Assembly (NCBI GenBank): GCA_016630905.1
Contig: WBMQ01000005.1
Location: 1,054,001 to 1,118,000, forward strand
Reading direction: 5' to 3'
DNA length: 64,000 nucleotides
DNA from: Capillidium heterosporum
Taxonomy: Eukaryota; Entomophthoromycota; Entomophthoromycetes; Entomophthorales; Capillidiaceae
Shown here: positions 53,994-63,101 of the stretch, one piece after another
How positions within the stretch are numbered: position 1 is the stretch's first letter
How the letters are laid out: every line of letters starts with the position of its first letter
Notes under the pieces: model-generated
The model's input: the letters and a program-made list of their open reading frames with translations, nothing else
Database searches by the model: none
What the model was told of the DNA's origin: nothing
Program-made: the position numbers and the translations under genes

Positions 53994-55883
53994 ATGAAGA
54001 CCTCTGTCTTGATCTCCATCCTAGCCCAACTTCTGGTCGTAAGTTCTCAATCCAGCTCCGACCCCTGTGAAGGTCTAGCTGCCAAGTCGCCAGTCTCCTA
54101 CAAGGCTGCCTTAGCCTGCTACAACAACATCAAACTGACTGATGAAGTTAGAGACGGTACCATCGACACCTTGCGCAAGGCATTGCCTTTCTACGCCTTT
54201 GTCGATATCACCAAGAATTCCCCTGACTACAACGTAAAGTATCAGGTGGATATCGATGCTGAGCTACGCAAGATCCAGAAGCGTTACTTCAAATCAGAAC
54301 AGGAGTTCCAGAGTACCATCACCAAATTCTATAATACTTTACACGACGGACATACCCGCTACACCAACTGCTTTACTCCCTTCAGCTTTATTCAGCCCTT
54401 CCCACTGTACACCATCGTTGGTGAGAATGGCCAGACCCAAGTAAAGGTAGTTGAAGAGTTCACTACCTCCCCAGCTCTGTCTGATGCTTGGAAGGCTCTT
54501 GGTGTCGATGTCAGCAGCTACGCTGGCGCTGAAGTTTTAAGAATCAATGGTAAGGAGCCTTTGGAATACATTTCCAAGTATGCCGATGAGTACATCGGTA
54601 CCTCCCGTGACATCAACTCGAGAATCAACTATGCTTTGGCTCGTGTCATCAAATCCAACGGGGTTTGGGGTCTGAACTACGGTGCCTTCAAAGCTACCAA
54701 CATCCCACCCGCCGACAAAGCTTTGACCTTTACCTTCCGTACCGGTACCGAAGAGAAATCGATTGAGGTACCTTACTTGGTCAACGTCCCCAAGACCTTC
54801 AACTCGACTACCGAGTTCTACACCAAGTACTGTAAACCAGATGTACAGGCTACCAACATCAACTCCATCGATGAAATCAAGAACGGTTTGGGAGAGATGA
54901 TGATTCCTGAAGTTGTAGCTCAAAAGGTAGAAGCTCCTCTACCTGAATCTGAAGATTCGAGACTAGGTTCACCACTCACCACCCCTATCGTAAATGGTCA
55001 ATTCGCCACCACCTACCTCATCAACAATGACACTACCGGTGTAATGACCATCAACACCTTCTCGGACTCTACCGGAGCTTGGCCTAAAGAAGTCCTTGCT
55101 GGCTTCAAAGCTTTGAAGGACCGTAAGATCGAAAAGTTCATTTTAGATATGTCCAACAACGGTGGTGGTACCATCTGCTGGGGTTACTACATTATGGAAT
55201 ACCTCTTCCCTGGTGCCAAGCAAACCTACTTCAACACTGATATGCACTCTTCTCCCCTGTTGAGAGACTTGGTTCGTACTCCTCGAGTCGGCTTCTTCAG
55301 CCCCAAGTCCTACAACAATGACCAGGGCAAGCTGTTCCAGAACGACAATGACTGGGACCAGATCAAGACTTTCTACCGCGGTACCAACCGTAACTCGGAG
55401 TACACACCCCTATTCCAAGACAACTGCCGAAGCAACTTCTTGAAGCCTCTCTTCAACGCTGACGGATCCGCCCCCTTCAAGAAGGAGAACATTGCTTTAG
55501 TTACTAACTCAGTCTGCTACTCAACCTGCACTTTGGTTAGTAACGGTATGCAGGAGTTCCACGACATTAAATCCTACGCTGTTGGTGGCTTGAAAGATAA
55601 GAAGTCCACTGTTGCTTCCATTGCCGGTGGTACTGTCTACGACTTGAACAGCTTCATCAACAGTTTGTACTACGCTGGTTTAGATAACCACCCCGATGCC
55701 CCTAAACCTTTCCCTACCTTAGCTTCCTTGAGATTTACCGTTCGTGAAGCTTACTCCAGCAAATTTAAGGAGTTGAGACCTCTAGAATTCACCTGGTTAC
55801 CAGCCAAGAACAAGATTAACTTCAACAAGGATAATGTCTTCGATCCTAGTAAGATTTGGGCTCAGATTGCTGAGAAGTTGTAG
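53994..55883 (+). CDS. secreted S41-family peptidase, copy 2
   Basis: Intact, 629 residues, one exon. Signal peptide MKTSVLISILAQLLVVSSQS. It keeps LHDGHT, FILDMSNNGGGTICWGYY and TNSVCYSTCTLVSNGMQEFH with the candidate Ser and flanking cysteines. Coding sequence is noticeably richer in C-ending, codon-biased triplets than copy 1 and the window average (AAC, TAC, ACC, TTC dominate), which suggests this copy is the most strongly expressed. Differences from copy 1 concentrate in the 290-330 loop, where KPDVQATNINSIDEIKNGLG replaces the QSAQTSNTNQ segment. This variable loop is the best place to look for changed specificity among the four paralogues. Confidence 0.9.
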   Translation: MKTSVLISILAQLLVVSSQSSSDPCEGLAAKSPVSYKAALACYNNIKLTDEVRDGTIDTLRKALPFYAFVDITKNSPDYNVKYQVDIDAELRKIQKRYFKSEQEFQSTITKFYNTLHDGHTRYTNCFTPFSFIQPFPLYTIVGENGQTQVKVVEEFTTSPALSDAWKALGVDVSSYAGAEVLRINGKEPLEYISKYADEYIGTSRDINSRINYALARVIKSNGVWGLNYGAFKATNIPPADKALTFTFRTGTEEKSIEVPYLVNVPKTFNSTTEFYTKYCKPDVQATNINSIDEIKNGLGEMMIPEVVAQKVEAPLPESEDSRLGSPLTTPIVNGQFATTYLINNDTTGVMTINTFSDSTGAWPKEVLAGFKALKDRKIEKFILDMSNNGGGTICWGYYIMEYLFPGAKQTYFNTDMHSSPLLRDLVRTPRVGFFSPKSYNNDQGKLFQNDNDWDQIKTFYRGTNRNSEYTPLFQDNCRSNFLKPLFNADGSAPFKKENIALVTNSVCYSTCTLVSNGMQEFHDIKSYAVGGLKDKKSTVASIAGGTVYDLNSFINSLYYAGLDNHPDAPKPFPTLASLRFTVREAYSSKFKELRPLEFTWLPAKNKINFNKDNVFDPSKIWAQIAEKL

Positions 55884-56931
55884 AGTATGAGATATTTTAA
55901 TTAATAAATTCCAAATTTATATATGTATATGGAATCTATTTTAAAGTTTCAAAGGGCACTATAAAGTTTGATCTATTTTTGTAGTAGAATAGATGTTTTG
56001 TAGTCTGTAAACGTCAAAGTTCAAATTTCTTAGTTACCAAGCACCATTATATGTTATCTATATTTGATAGTAATAAACCCAATTCAAGCTGATGTATATA
56101 GATAGTTTAAAGTGCAATTTCAAAGTCTTCAATTTACATACATCTGATTTGGATTGATATGGATTAATTTGGGAAAGCGGTAGAATAGCAGTGCTAAAAT
56201 TATCTAACAATCTGTGCATATGAAACTATTGGAATGTAATTTCAATCTATTTTTGCAAGGAAATTGAAAGTTATTCTCATTACTTCAGAATGTTTGAATA
56301 GTATATCGACTTTGATGCAAATATTTTTATGAATTTAAAATGTAGAATGTATATATGTATACAGAAAGCGTATAGGTTTGCAAAATTTAGTCGGTATTTA
56401 GCACGTTCACCTATTTTTAAATTTGTGCAACGGAAAAGTATTGAAATTCCTAAATTTGACTTTGAAGCCAATGCTTATTAAGTTTAAGTTTACTATCGTT
56501 TCCCCATGCTAACTCTTCTAAATCATAATGGCTATAAGATTAAGCTGTTATTTAAACTCGTATATTCAATTTCAATGGATAAAAACTCTACATACAAAAA
56601 TCCTTATAGTATCTTTTACATAGGGAGGAATGTTTGAACTTGAACAATCTTTTTTCACATATCCTTTCTTATAAGGCAGTCATTTTATTATTCTTATAGC
56701 AAACCCATTGTTCATCAAATGAAATTTATATGTTTAGAACAATGCTGAAATTGTTAGTTTTCAAATACTCCTCACATATATTAAAAAGTTGTCAGCAATT
56801 GGATACTTAGTAAAAATCTTTTATTTGACATACAATACATAAATTTTTACAAATGAAATAACCTTAAACTATATATCAGCAGCAATACTAAAAAGGCTAT
56901 TTAATATATTAATTTATTAAAGCAGCTATAC
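55884..56931. other. convergent 3' region between S41 copies 2 and 3
   Basis: AT-rich, about 1 kb. Polyadenylation-like TTAATAAATT after copy 2 (near 55900). No gene supported. Confidence 0.5.
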
Positions 56932-58821
56932 TTATAACTCATTGGCAATTTCACTCCAAATCTGATAAGGATCAAAAACATTTTCCTTATTATAATTAAT
57001 GCGATACTTTGCTGGTAACCAGGTGAATTCTAGAGGTCGTAATTCGGTAAATTGGGTTGAATAGGCCTCCCTAACTGTAAAAGTAAAACTAGCAATCGTT
57101 GGAAAAGGCTTAGGAGCGTCGGGGTGGTCTTTTAGCTTTGTCAAATTTAGAATGTACAGGAACGTGTCTAAATCATAGACGGTACCTCCAGCAATAGAGG
57201 CGACAGTCGCTTCCTTATTTTTTAGACCACCAGTGGCATAAGTCTTGATGTCGTGGAACTCCTGTAAACCGTTACTGAAAAGGGAGCAAGTAGAGTAACA
57301 GACCGAGTTGGTAACTAGGGCGATGTTTCCTCTTTTGAAAGGGGCAGATCCGTCAGTGTTGAATAAAGGTTTTAAAAAGTTGTCTCCACACGAATCTTGG
57401 AACAATGGAGTGTATGTTGAGTTTCGATTGGTGCCACGGTAGTAGGTCTTGATTATATTCCAGTCATGCTTGTTCTTGAAAGGTTTACCGTTAGGTTGGT
57501 TGTAGTTTGTCGGGTTGAAGGGTCCAGTTTCATTAGAACTAACTATGGCTCTAAGGAGTGGGCTGGAATGTATGTCTGTATTGAAGAAGGTTTGCTTGGC
57601 ATTGGGGAAGAGGTACTCCAAGACTTGATAACCCCAACAGATGGTGCCGCCACCGTTGTTACTTAGATCTAGAATTAGTTTTTCAACTTTACGATCCTTC
57701 AAAGCTTTGAATCCATTGAAAACTTCGCTGTACCAAGTCTGAGTATCGGCTGAGAAAGTATTGATGGTAAGAACACCAGTAGTACCGTTGTTTATAAGGT
57801 AAACATTAGAATAAAGTCCACTAACGATAGGCGAAGCTAGTGGATTTCCAAGTCGAGAGTTATCAAAACTGGGTAAAGGAGCTTCAGTTTTAGCGCCAAC
57901 AACTTCAGGGATCATCATTACCTCCTTAACGTTTCCAGCTTTGTTCAGTAAACGTAAGCTTGTTTGTTGAGGAGCCAGCTTGCAATATCTATTGTAGAAT
58001 TCGGCAGTCGAATTAAAAGTTTTAGGGATATCGACAAGATAAGGAACTTCAATACTCTTTTCACTGCCATCAATACGGAAGGTAAATACCAATTTTTGAT
58101 CAACTGGAGGGATGGTAGTTTGCTTGAAAGCTCCATAGTTAAGACCCCAAGCACCATCAGACCGAATAGCACGGGCAAGAGCGTAATTGATCCTTGAACT
58201 TAAATCGCGAGAAGAGCCAATATACTCGTCTGCATATTTCTCAATGTATTCAAGAGGCTGCTTGCCATTGATCCTTATAACTTCGGCACCAGCAAATTTG
58301 TTAACATTGACACCTTGAACTTTCCAAGCATTCAACAAGTCTGGTGAGGCATTGATCTCATCCACCACTTTAACTACAGTCTGACCATGCTGCCCAATTA
58401 TCGCATAAAGAGGGAAAGGTTGGATAAAAGTAAAGGTGGTAAAGCAGCTGAAATAACGTGTATGACCGTCATGCAAAGTGTTGAAGAATTTGCTGATGGT
58501 ACTTTGAAAAGCCTGTTCCGATTTATAGCTCCGTTTGTGGATCTTTACTAGCTCGGCATCGATATCCACTTGACTCGGTACCTTGGGATCGGGAGACTTC
58601 TTACTAATATCCACAGAGGCATAGAAGGATAGCGCCTTCCTTAAAGTGTCGATGGTACCGTCGCGGACTTTGTCAGTCAGTTTGATGTTATTGTAACAAG
58701 CTAAAGCTTTTGCGTAACTCACTGGAGATATCTCAGCTAAACCAGCGCATGGGTCTGAAATGTACTTGGAATTGACGACAAAAAGTTGGAGTAGGGTTGA
58801 ATATACGATGTAGGCTTTCAT
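56932..58821 (-). CDS. secreted S41-family peptidase, copy 3
   Basis: Intact single exon. The frame opens with two candidate ATGs, at 58839 and 58821. The second gives MKAYIVYSTLLQLFVVNSKY as signal peptide, a length of exactly 629 residues like the other copies, and a 59-nt distance to the TATA box, matching copies 1, 2 and 4; it was chosen. Catalytic motifs kept: LHDGHT, LILDLSNNGGGTICWGYQ and TNSVCYSTCSLFSNGLQEFH. It is the most divergent of the intact copies (for example YRGTNRNSTYTPLFQDSCGD is kept but many surface positions differ), and its codon bias is weak, suggesting lower expression. The variable loop reads QQTSLRLLNKAGNVKEVM. Confidence 0.9.
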   Translation of the reverse strand: MKAYIVYSTLLQLFVVNSKYISDPCAGLAEISPVSYAKALACYNNIKLTDKVRDGTIDTLRKALSFYASVDISKKSPDPKVPSQVDIDAELVKIHKRSYKSEQAFQSTISKFFNTLHDGHTRYFSCFTTFTFIQPFPLYAIIGQHGQTVVKVVDEINASPDLLNAWKVQGVNVNKFAGAEVIRINGKQPLEYIEKYADEYIGSSRDLSSRINYALARAIRSDGAWGLNYGAFKQTTIPPVDQKLVFTFRIDGSEKSIEVPYLVDIPKTFNSTAEFYNRYCKLAPQQTSLRLLNKAGNVKEVMMIPEVVGAKTEAPLPSFDNSRLGNPLASPIVSGLYSNVYLINNGTTGVLTINTFSADTQTWYSEVFNGFKALKDRKVEKLILDLSNNGGGTICWGYQVLEYLFPNAKQTFFNTDIHSSPLLRAIVSSNETGPFNPTNYNQPNGKPFKNKHDWNIIKTYYRGTNRNSTYTPLFQDSCGDNFLKPLFNTDGSAPFKRGNIALVTNSVCYSTCSLFSNGLQEFHDIKTYATGGLKNKEATVASIAGGTVYDLDTFLYILNLTKLKDHPDAPKPFPTIASFTFTVREAYSTQFTELRPLEFTWLPAKYRINYNKENVFDPYQIWSEIANEL

Positions 58822-59802
58822 ATTTAGATTGAACTTCAAAATACTTTGTCATTTTAAAGATATTGTCCTCTGTTTATATACCTTTATTCAAGTTCAATAG
58901 TGGATGTAGTAGTTTTCCTGATGCATCCTAAAGTATTCATGTAAAAAAGCGTTATAAAGGTATATTTATAGACTATCTTCCAAGAAATTGAAGCTATAGC
59001 GGGCGGTTTACCGCCATCTATAGTTCATATAATGAATGCTTGGCATTTTGTTGTACTTGAAATTTCAAAGATTCTTCTATGAAAGCTATAGTTACTTACC
59101 CACTTGTTTGTAGTGAATAGTTGTACATATTTGGAAAATCCTTCTACTTCCGAATATGCAGATGCTGAGTATTATATACTTGGTCACCTTGCTTTTTCCT
59201 ACGAAACTATCGCATACTACAATTCAGTTGAAGTAGGAAATGTTCAAAAGATTGATAGCAATATCCGATATAAATAACTATATAGGCAATGTCTACCTAC
59301 TTTCTATCAAAATATAGCTTATATACTAAGAAAAATAGTCTGTTGTAGCGTACATCTATCTGAAAGTTAACAAATATAGCTTTCTTACCATCTACTTCGC
59401 TTAAATTAGCTTTAGCTTATTTCTATAAAAGGAAGCTATTATTTCCCGAATCACCGTGCCCAGAAATGAGTTCGCTTGTCATATCATGAAGCTTTGTCTT
59501 ATGTGCCACTATCATACTGCTCTGATCCAGAATGAATGATGAAGACTTTACTATAATTTCACAAAAGTTGAAGTTTTTTGCAAAGTTAATGGTAGAAAGT
59601 ATTTATACTTTCCTGGGTAAAATTTTTTACTTTTGTCATCTATTCTAGATCAGCGTTAACTTGCTATAAGGCCTAATCCATAAGATATATTTGCAATTAA
59701 TTGTGATATGAGCCAAATTAAACATTTATATTCAACACAATACACATAAAATGTATAAAAATATTTGAAAAAAATGGGAGATATACTTTATTAGAGATGT
59801 AC
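58822..59802. other. intergenic region between S41 copies 3 and 4
   Basis: AT-rich. Contains the copy 3 promoter (TATA at 58873-58880). No gene supported. Confidence 0.5.
58873..58880 (-). promoter_or_regulatory. TATA box of S41 copy 3
   Basis: TATATAAA on the minus strand, 59 nt upstream of ATG 58821. Confidence 0.6.
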
Positions 59803-61692
59803 TTATAACTTTTTGGCAATTTCAGTCCAAATGAGATAGGGATCAAAGACATTGTCCTTGTTGAAGTTGATCTTGTTCTTGGCAGGTAACCAGGTGAACT
59901 CCAAGGGTCTAAGCTCCTTGTACTGAGAGGAGTAAGCTTCTCTGGCTGTGAATCTAAGGGTACCAACCGATGGGAAGGGCTTGGGGGCGTCAGGATGGTT
60001 TTGCAAATTGGCGACGTTTAAGCTGTACAGCAAGTTATCCAAGCTGACAACGGTACCTCCAGCAATAGAGGCAACAGTGGATTTCTTATCCTTGAGACCA
60101 CCTACAGCGTAGGACTTGATATCGTGGAACTCCTGCATTCCATTACTAACCAAGGTACAAGTCGAATAGCAGATGGAGTTGGTAACAAGAGCGATGTTTT
60201 CCTTCTTGAAAGGGGCAGATCCATCAGCATTAAAGAGAGGCTTCAAGAAGTTGCTGCTGCAGGAGTCTTGGAACAATGGAGTGTACTCTGAGTTTCGGTT
60301 GGTACCGCGGTAGTAAGTCTTGATCTCCTCCCAGTCGTCGTTGGTCTTGAAAGGCTTACCGTCAGCTTGGTTGTAGTCGGTTGGGCTAAAGTAATCGGCT
60401 TCGTAAACTTTAACTAAATCTCTAAGTAGAGGGGTGGAGTGCATATCGGTGTTGAAGTAGGTTTGTTTAGCGCCAGGGAATAAGTATTCCATTATGTAGT
60501 AGCCCCAGCAGATGGTACCACCACCGTTGTTACTCAAGTCTAAAATCAACTTCTCAACCTTACGATCTTTGAGAGCTTTGAATCCATTGAAAACCTCTTT
60601 AAACCAAACTCTGGTAGAGTCAGAGAAGGTGTTGATAGTAATGACACCAATAGTGTCATTGTTGATAAGGTAAGTGTTGGCAAATTGTCCACTGACAATT
60701 GGGGAAGCCAATGGGTTACCAAGGCGCGAGTTGTCGGATTCAGGCAAAGGTGCCTCAATCTTCTCAGCAGCAACTTCGGGAATCATCTGCACACCCTTTT
60801 CGAACTCAATTTCGTTCAGCGAACGAGTGCTGGCTTGCTGAATAGCGGGTTTACAGTACCTGGTATAAAATTGCTCAGTTGAATTGAAGGTTTTAGGGAT
60901 GTTGGCAAGGTAGGGAACTTCAATGCTCTTTTCATCGTTGCCGACTCGGAAGGTGAATTTTAACTTCTGATCAGCTGGGGGAATAGTAGTCTGCTTGAAA
61001 GAACCGTAGGTAAGACCCCACACATCTCCGGATTTGATGACACGTGCGAGGGCGTAGTTGATTCTGGAGTTTACGTCACGGGAGGTACCGATGTACTCGT
61101 CTGCGTACTTTTCAATGTACTCGAGGGGCTGCTTACCGTTGATTCTTAGGACTTCGGCGCCAGCAAATTGGTTAGCATCGACGCCAGCAGCTTTCCAAGC
61201 AGCTAATAAAGCCGGTGAAGTGGTGAATTCATCGAGGACTTTAACAATGGTCTGTCCATACTGGCCAACGATAGTATAAAGGGGAAAGGGCTGAACGAAA
61301 GTGAAGGCGGAGAAGCAGCTAGTATAACGGGTATGGCCATCGTGTAAAGTGTTGTAGAATTTGGTGAGAGCTACCTGGAACTCTTGTTCCGATTTGAAGT
61401 TTCTCTTTTGGATACTCCTTAACTCGGCGTCGATATCAACGTTACTCGGTACATTGAAATCTGGAGACTTTTTGCTGACATCAACGAAGGCATAGAAAGG
61501 CAGGGCCTTTCTTAAAGTGTCGATGGTACCGTCGCGAACTTCTTGGGTCAGCTTGTTGTTATTATAGCAGGCTAGGGCGGCATCATAGCTTACCGGGGAT
61601 TTATCGGCAAGACCGGTGCATGGATCAGCTGCATTCTGGGAGTTGACAGCCAGAAGTTGGAGTAAAATTGAGTACAAGACTGAAGTTTTCAT
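59803..61692 (-). CDS. secreted S41-family peptidase, copy 4
   Basis: Intact, 629 residues, single exon. Signal peptide MKTSVLYSILLQLLAVNSQN. LHDGHT, the PDZ-like GAEVLRINGKQPLEYIEKYA, LILDLSNNGGGTICWGYY and TNSICYSTCTLVSNGMQEFH are all present. Codon usage is biased toward C/G-ending codons, as in copy 2. The variable loop (KPAIQQASTRSLNEIEFEKG) resembles that of copy 3 more than copies 1 and 2, as does LILDLSNN, consistent with copies 3 and 4 arising from each other and copies 1 and 2 forming a second pair. That branching is a visual impression, not a computed tree. Confidence 0.9.
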   Translation of the reverse strand: MKTSVLYSILLQLLAVNSQNAADPCTGLADKSPVSYDAALACYNNNKLTQEVRDGTIDTLRKALPFYAFVDVSKKSPDFNVPSNVDIDAELRSIQKRNFKSEQEFQVALTKFYNTLHDGHTRYTSCFSAFTFVQPFPLYTIVGQYGQTIVKVLDEFTTSPALLAAWKAAGVDANQFAGAEVLRINGKQPLEYIEKYADEYIGTSRDVNSRINYALARVIKSGDVWGLTYGSFKQTTIPPADQKLKFTFRVGNDEKSIEVPYLANIPKTFNSTEQFYTRYCKPAIQQASTRSLNEIEFEKGVQMIPEVAAEKIEAPLPESDNSRLGNPLASPIVSGQFANTYLINNDTIGVITINTFSDSTRVWFKEVFNGFKALKDRKVEKLILDLSNNGGGTICWGYYIMEYLFPGAKQTYFNTDMHSTPLLRDLVKVYEADYFSPTDYNQADGKPFKTNDDWEEIKTYYRGTNRNSEYTPLFQDSCSSNFLKPLFNADGSAPFKKENIALVTNSICYSTCTLVSNGMQEFHDIKSYAVGGLKDKKSTVASIAGGTVVSLDNLLYSLNVANLQNHPDAPKPFPSVGTLRFTAREAYSSQYKELRPLEFTWLPAKNKINFNKDNVFDPYLIWTEIAKKL

Positions 61693-61743
61693 TAGCAGGG
61701 TGAAATTTCAAAGGCTTTGTTGAGAATTCAAGGATTGAAAGCC

Positions 61744-61752
61744 CTTTATATA
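61744..61752 (-). promoter_or_regulatory. TATA box of S41 copy 4
   Basis: TATATAAAG on the minus strand, 60 nt upstream of ATG 61692. Confidence 0.6.
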
Positions 61753-61971
61753 CCGCTTATCTAGCATGCTTAAGTTTCATCTAGTCTGAGGCAACGGGTT
61801 CTTGTCGTAAGTCAGCCGATATAAAATAATATTTATAACTGGCTTTATCATGGATCTATAATTTTATTATCCCTTCGACTTTTGATTTTGTGCACATAGT
61901 TTTTGCTTTGTTTGTTTCGTTGTATTCCTTTGAACTATCAAAAGGTTCGGTGCTAGATTATTAAAAGTCAC

Positions 61972-62475
61972 ATGAATTTTATAAAACAGGTAACTTTTGC
62001 CTTGCTAATAATTTGGTTGGATTATGCCATTGCAATAAGAAGTGGAGGATTTCCCGAAGGTTAGTTGTTGGTGACGGATATAGACCTCCGTAAAAGTCAA
62101 CTTATGTTGGTGTCTTCATTTACCATAAGTCACTGTGTAAAGATTTCGCGATTTCTTCATATCGAATATACTTCTCTAGGTATATGTATCCAGAATTCTT
62201 TCCCGTGCCTTCAACCTAATTGGATTTATGCTCTTTTTAGAAGTGGCCATTCTATACTTTGCTGTCGTGTGCTCATAAAAGCGAGTATGACACCTTTGCC
62301 CGAAGAAATCAAACAAAAGAGGAAAATATATACGTACGATCAGAGACCACAAGGAAAGGCTCTAGTTTCATTGCTCAAAAGTCAGATTATCAACACATTA
62401 CTAATTTTCTGTTTGGAGCAAGATGATAGAGGAGTTATTAGTCACATTAAAATGTTGAGCCATTTTGGAAAGTAG
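61972..62475 (+). CDS. possible secreted-protein gene, structure unresolved
   Basis: ATG 61972 opens MNFIKQVTFALLIIWLDYAI, a good signal peptide, and runs to a donor-like G/GTTAGT at 62060. Downstream, an intron-like stretch 62180-62241 (GTATATGT...CCTAATTGG...TTTTTAG) lies between two open segments. Beyond it two frames compete, MTPLPEEIKQKRKIYTYDQR to 62475 and a second reading EYDTFARRNQTKEENIYVRS. I could not connect the signal peptide to either with a convincing splice. No family recognised. It may be a real intron-rich secreted gene or a decayed one. It is divergent from S41 copy 4. Confidence 0.35.
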
Positions 62476-62647
62476 GAAGCTGAATAAAGAAATAAGCAGC
62501 TATACAGGTAGGAACTTGGCTCATGAGATACCATCTGATGTGCCAATATTGAACTGCCCATATAGTAATTATATGTTTGACTTAGCGTTGTTTCTCTTGA
62601 ATGATGCTAGTATTATTAAAATTAATGATAAGCTTCATTTCCTGTAG
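62465..62647 (+). other. coding-like segment downstream of the unresolved secreted gene
   Basis: An open frame without ATG (ESRKLNKEISSYTGRNLAHE, DVPILNCPYSNYMFDLALFL) overlapping the end of the previous frame in another phase. A one-base shift at about 62466 would join the two, so this may be the tail of the same gene. Weak evidence. Confidence 0.2.
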
Positions 62648-62845
62648 CATATGTTCAAAGGTTTTTCGGACGATTTAATTAACAAGAGGCTTTGCTTGGG
62701 AAAAACCTTCTGAAACCAGACTCATAAGTAGAGTGGTTATCTGCACCTTAATGGCTGGCCTTTCAAACTGGTTATCAAGTTGATTGTGTTTTGAAATGTG
62801 GTTGGTTATAGAGCTAAAATCTGGTATATACATAGAATCCCTGAT

Positions 62846-62852
62846 TAAAAAA
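62846..62852 (-). terminator. Pol III terminator of tRNA-Leu
   Basis: Run of six T residues on the minus strand (62852-62847), four nt after the tRNA discriminator base. Confidence 0.75.
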
Positions 62853-62856
62853 TAAT

Positions 62857-62938
62857 GACAACCGTAGGGTTCGAACCTACGCCTACAATGTAGATTGCGA
62901 CCTGAACGCAACGCCTTAGACCACTCGGCCAGGTTGCC
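62857..62938 (-). tRNA. tRNA-Leu(CAG)
   Basis: 82-nt class II tRNA with no intron. Acceptor stem GGCAACC pairs with GGTTGTC, with one G-U pair. The D-arm has TGGCCGAGTGG (box A), the T-arm GGTTCGAACCC (box B). The anticodon loop is TTCAGGT, so the anticodon is CAG, with U33. A long variable arm (TCTACATTGTAGGC) and discriminator A73 identify leucine rather than serine. It therefore decodes CTG as leucine, arguing against an alternative CTG code. A T-run terminator follows. Confidence 0.95.
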
Positions 62939-63101
62939 ATATCATCTTTCTAATAGTACATAGATATATTTATAAATTTTGGTGTTGAATGGTTGGTGGT
63001 TTTCAGAATTAGCTTTTAAAAGCTAACTTTGAATAAATCCACAAGTTCAAAAAATTTTCTAAGCTTTGTCACAACTGAAGTTCACAAGATAAATAAGAGC
63101 T

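Noticed and set aside
62675-62911. 78-residue minus frame
   Set aside because: Overlaps the tRNA-Leu gene and has no protein character of its own.
62857-62938. tRNA-Ser(CAG) indicating a CTG-to-Ser code
   Set aside because: U33, A73 and the leucine-type variable arm identify a normal leucine tRNA.
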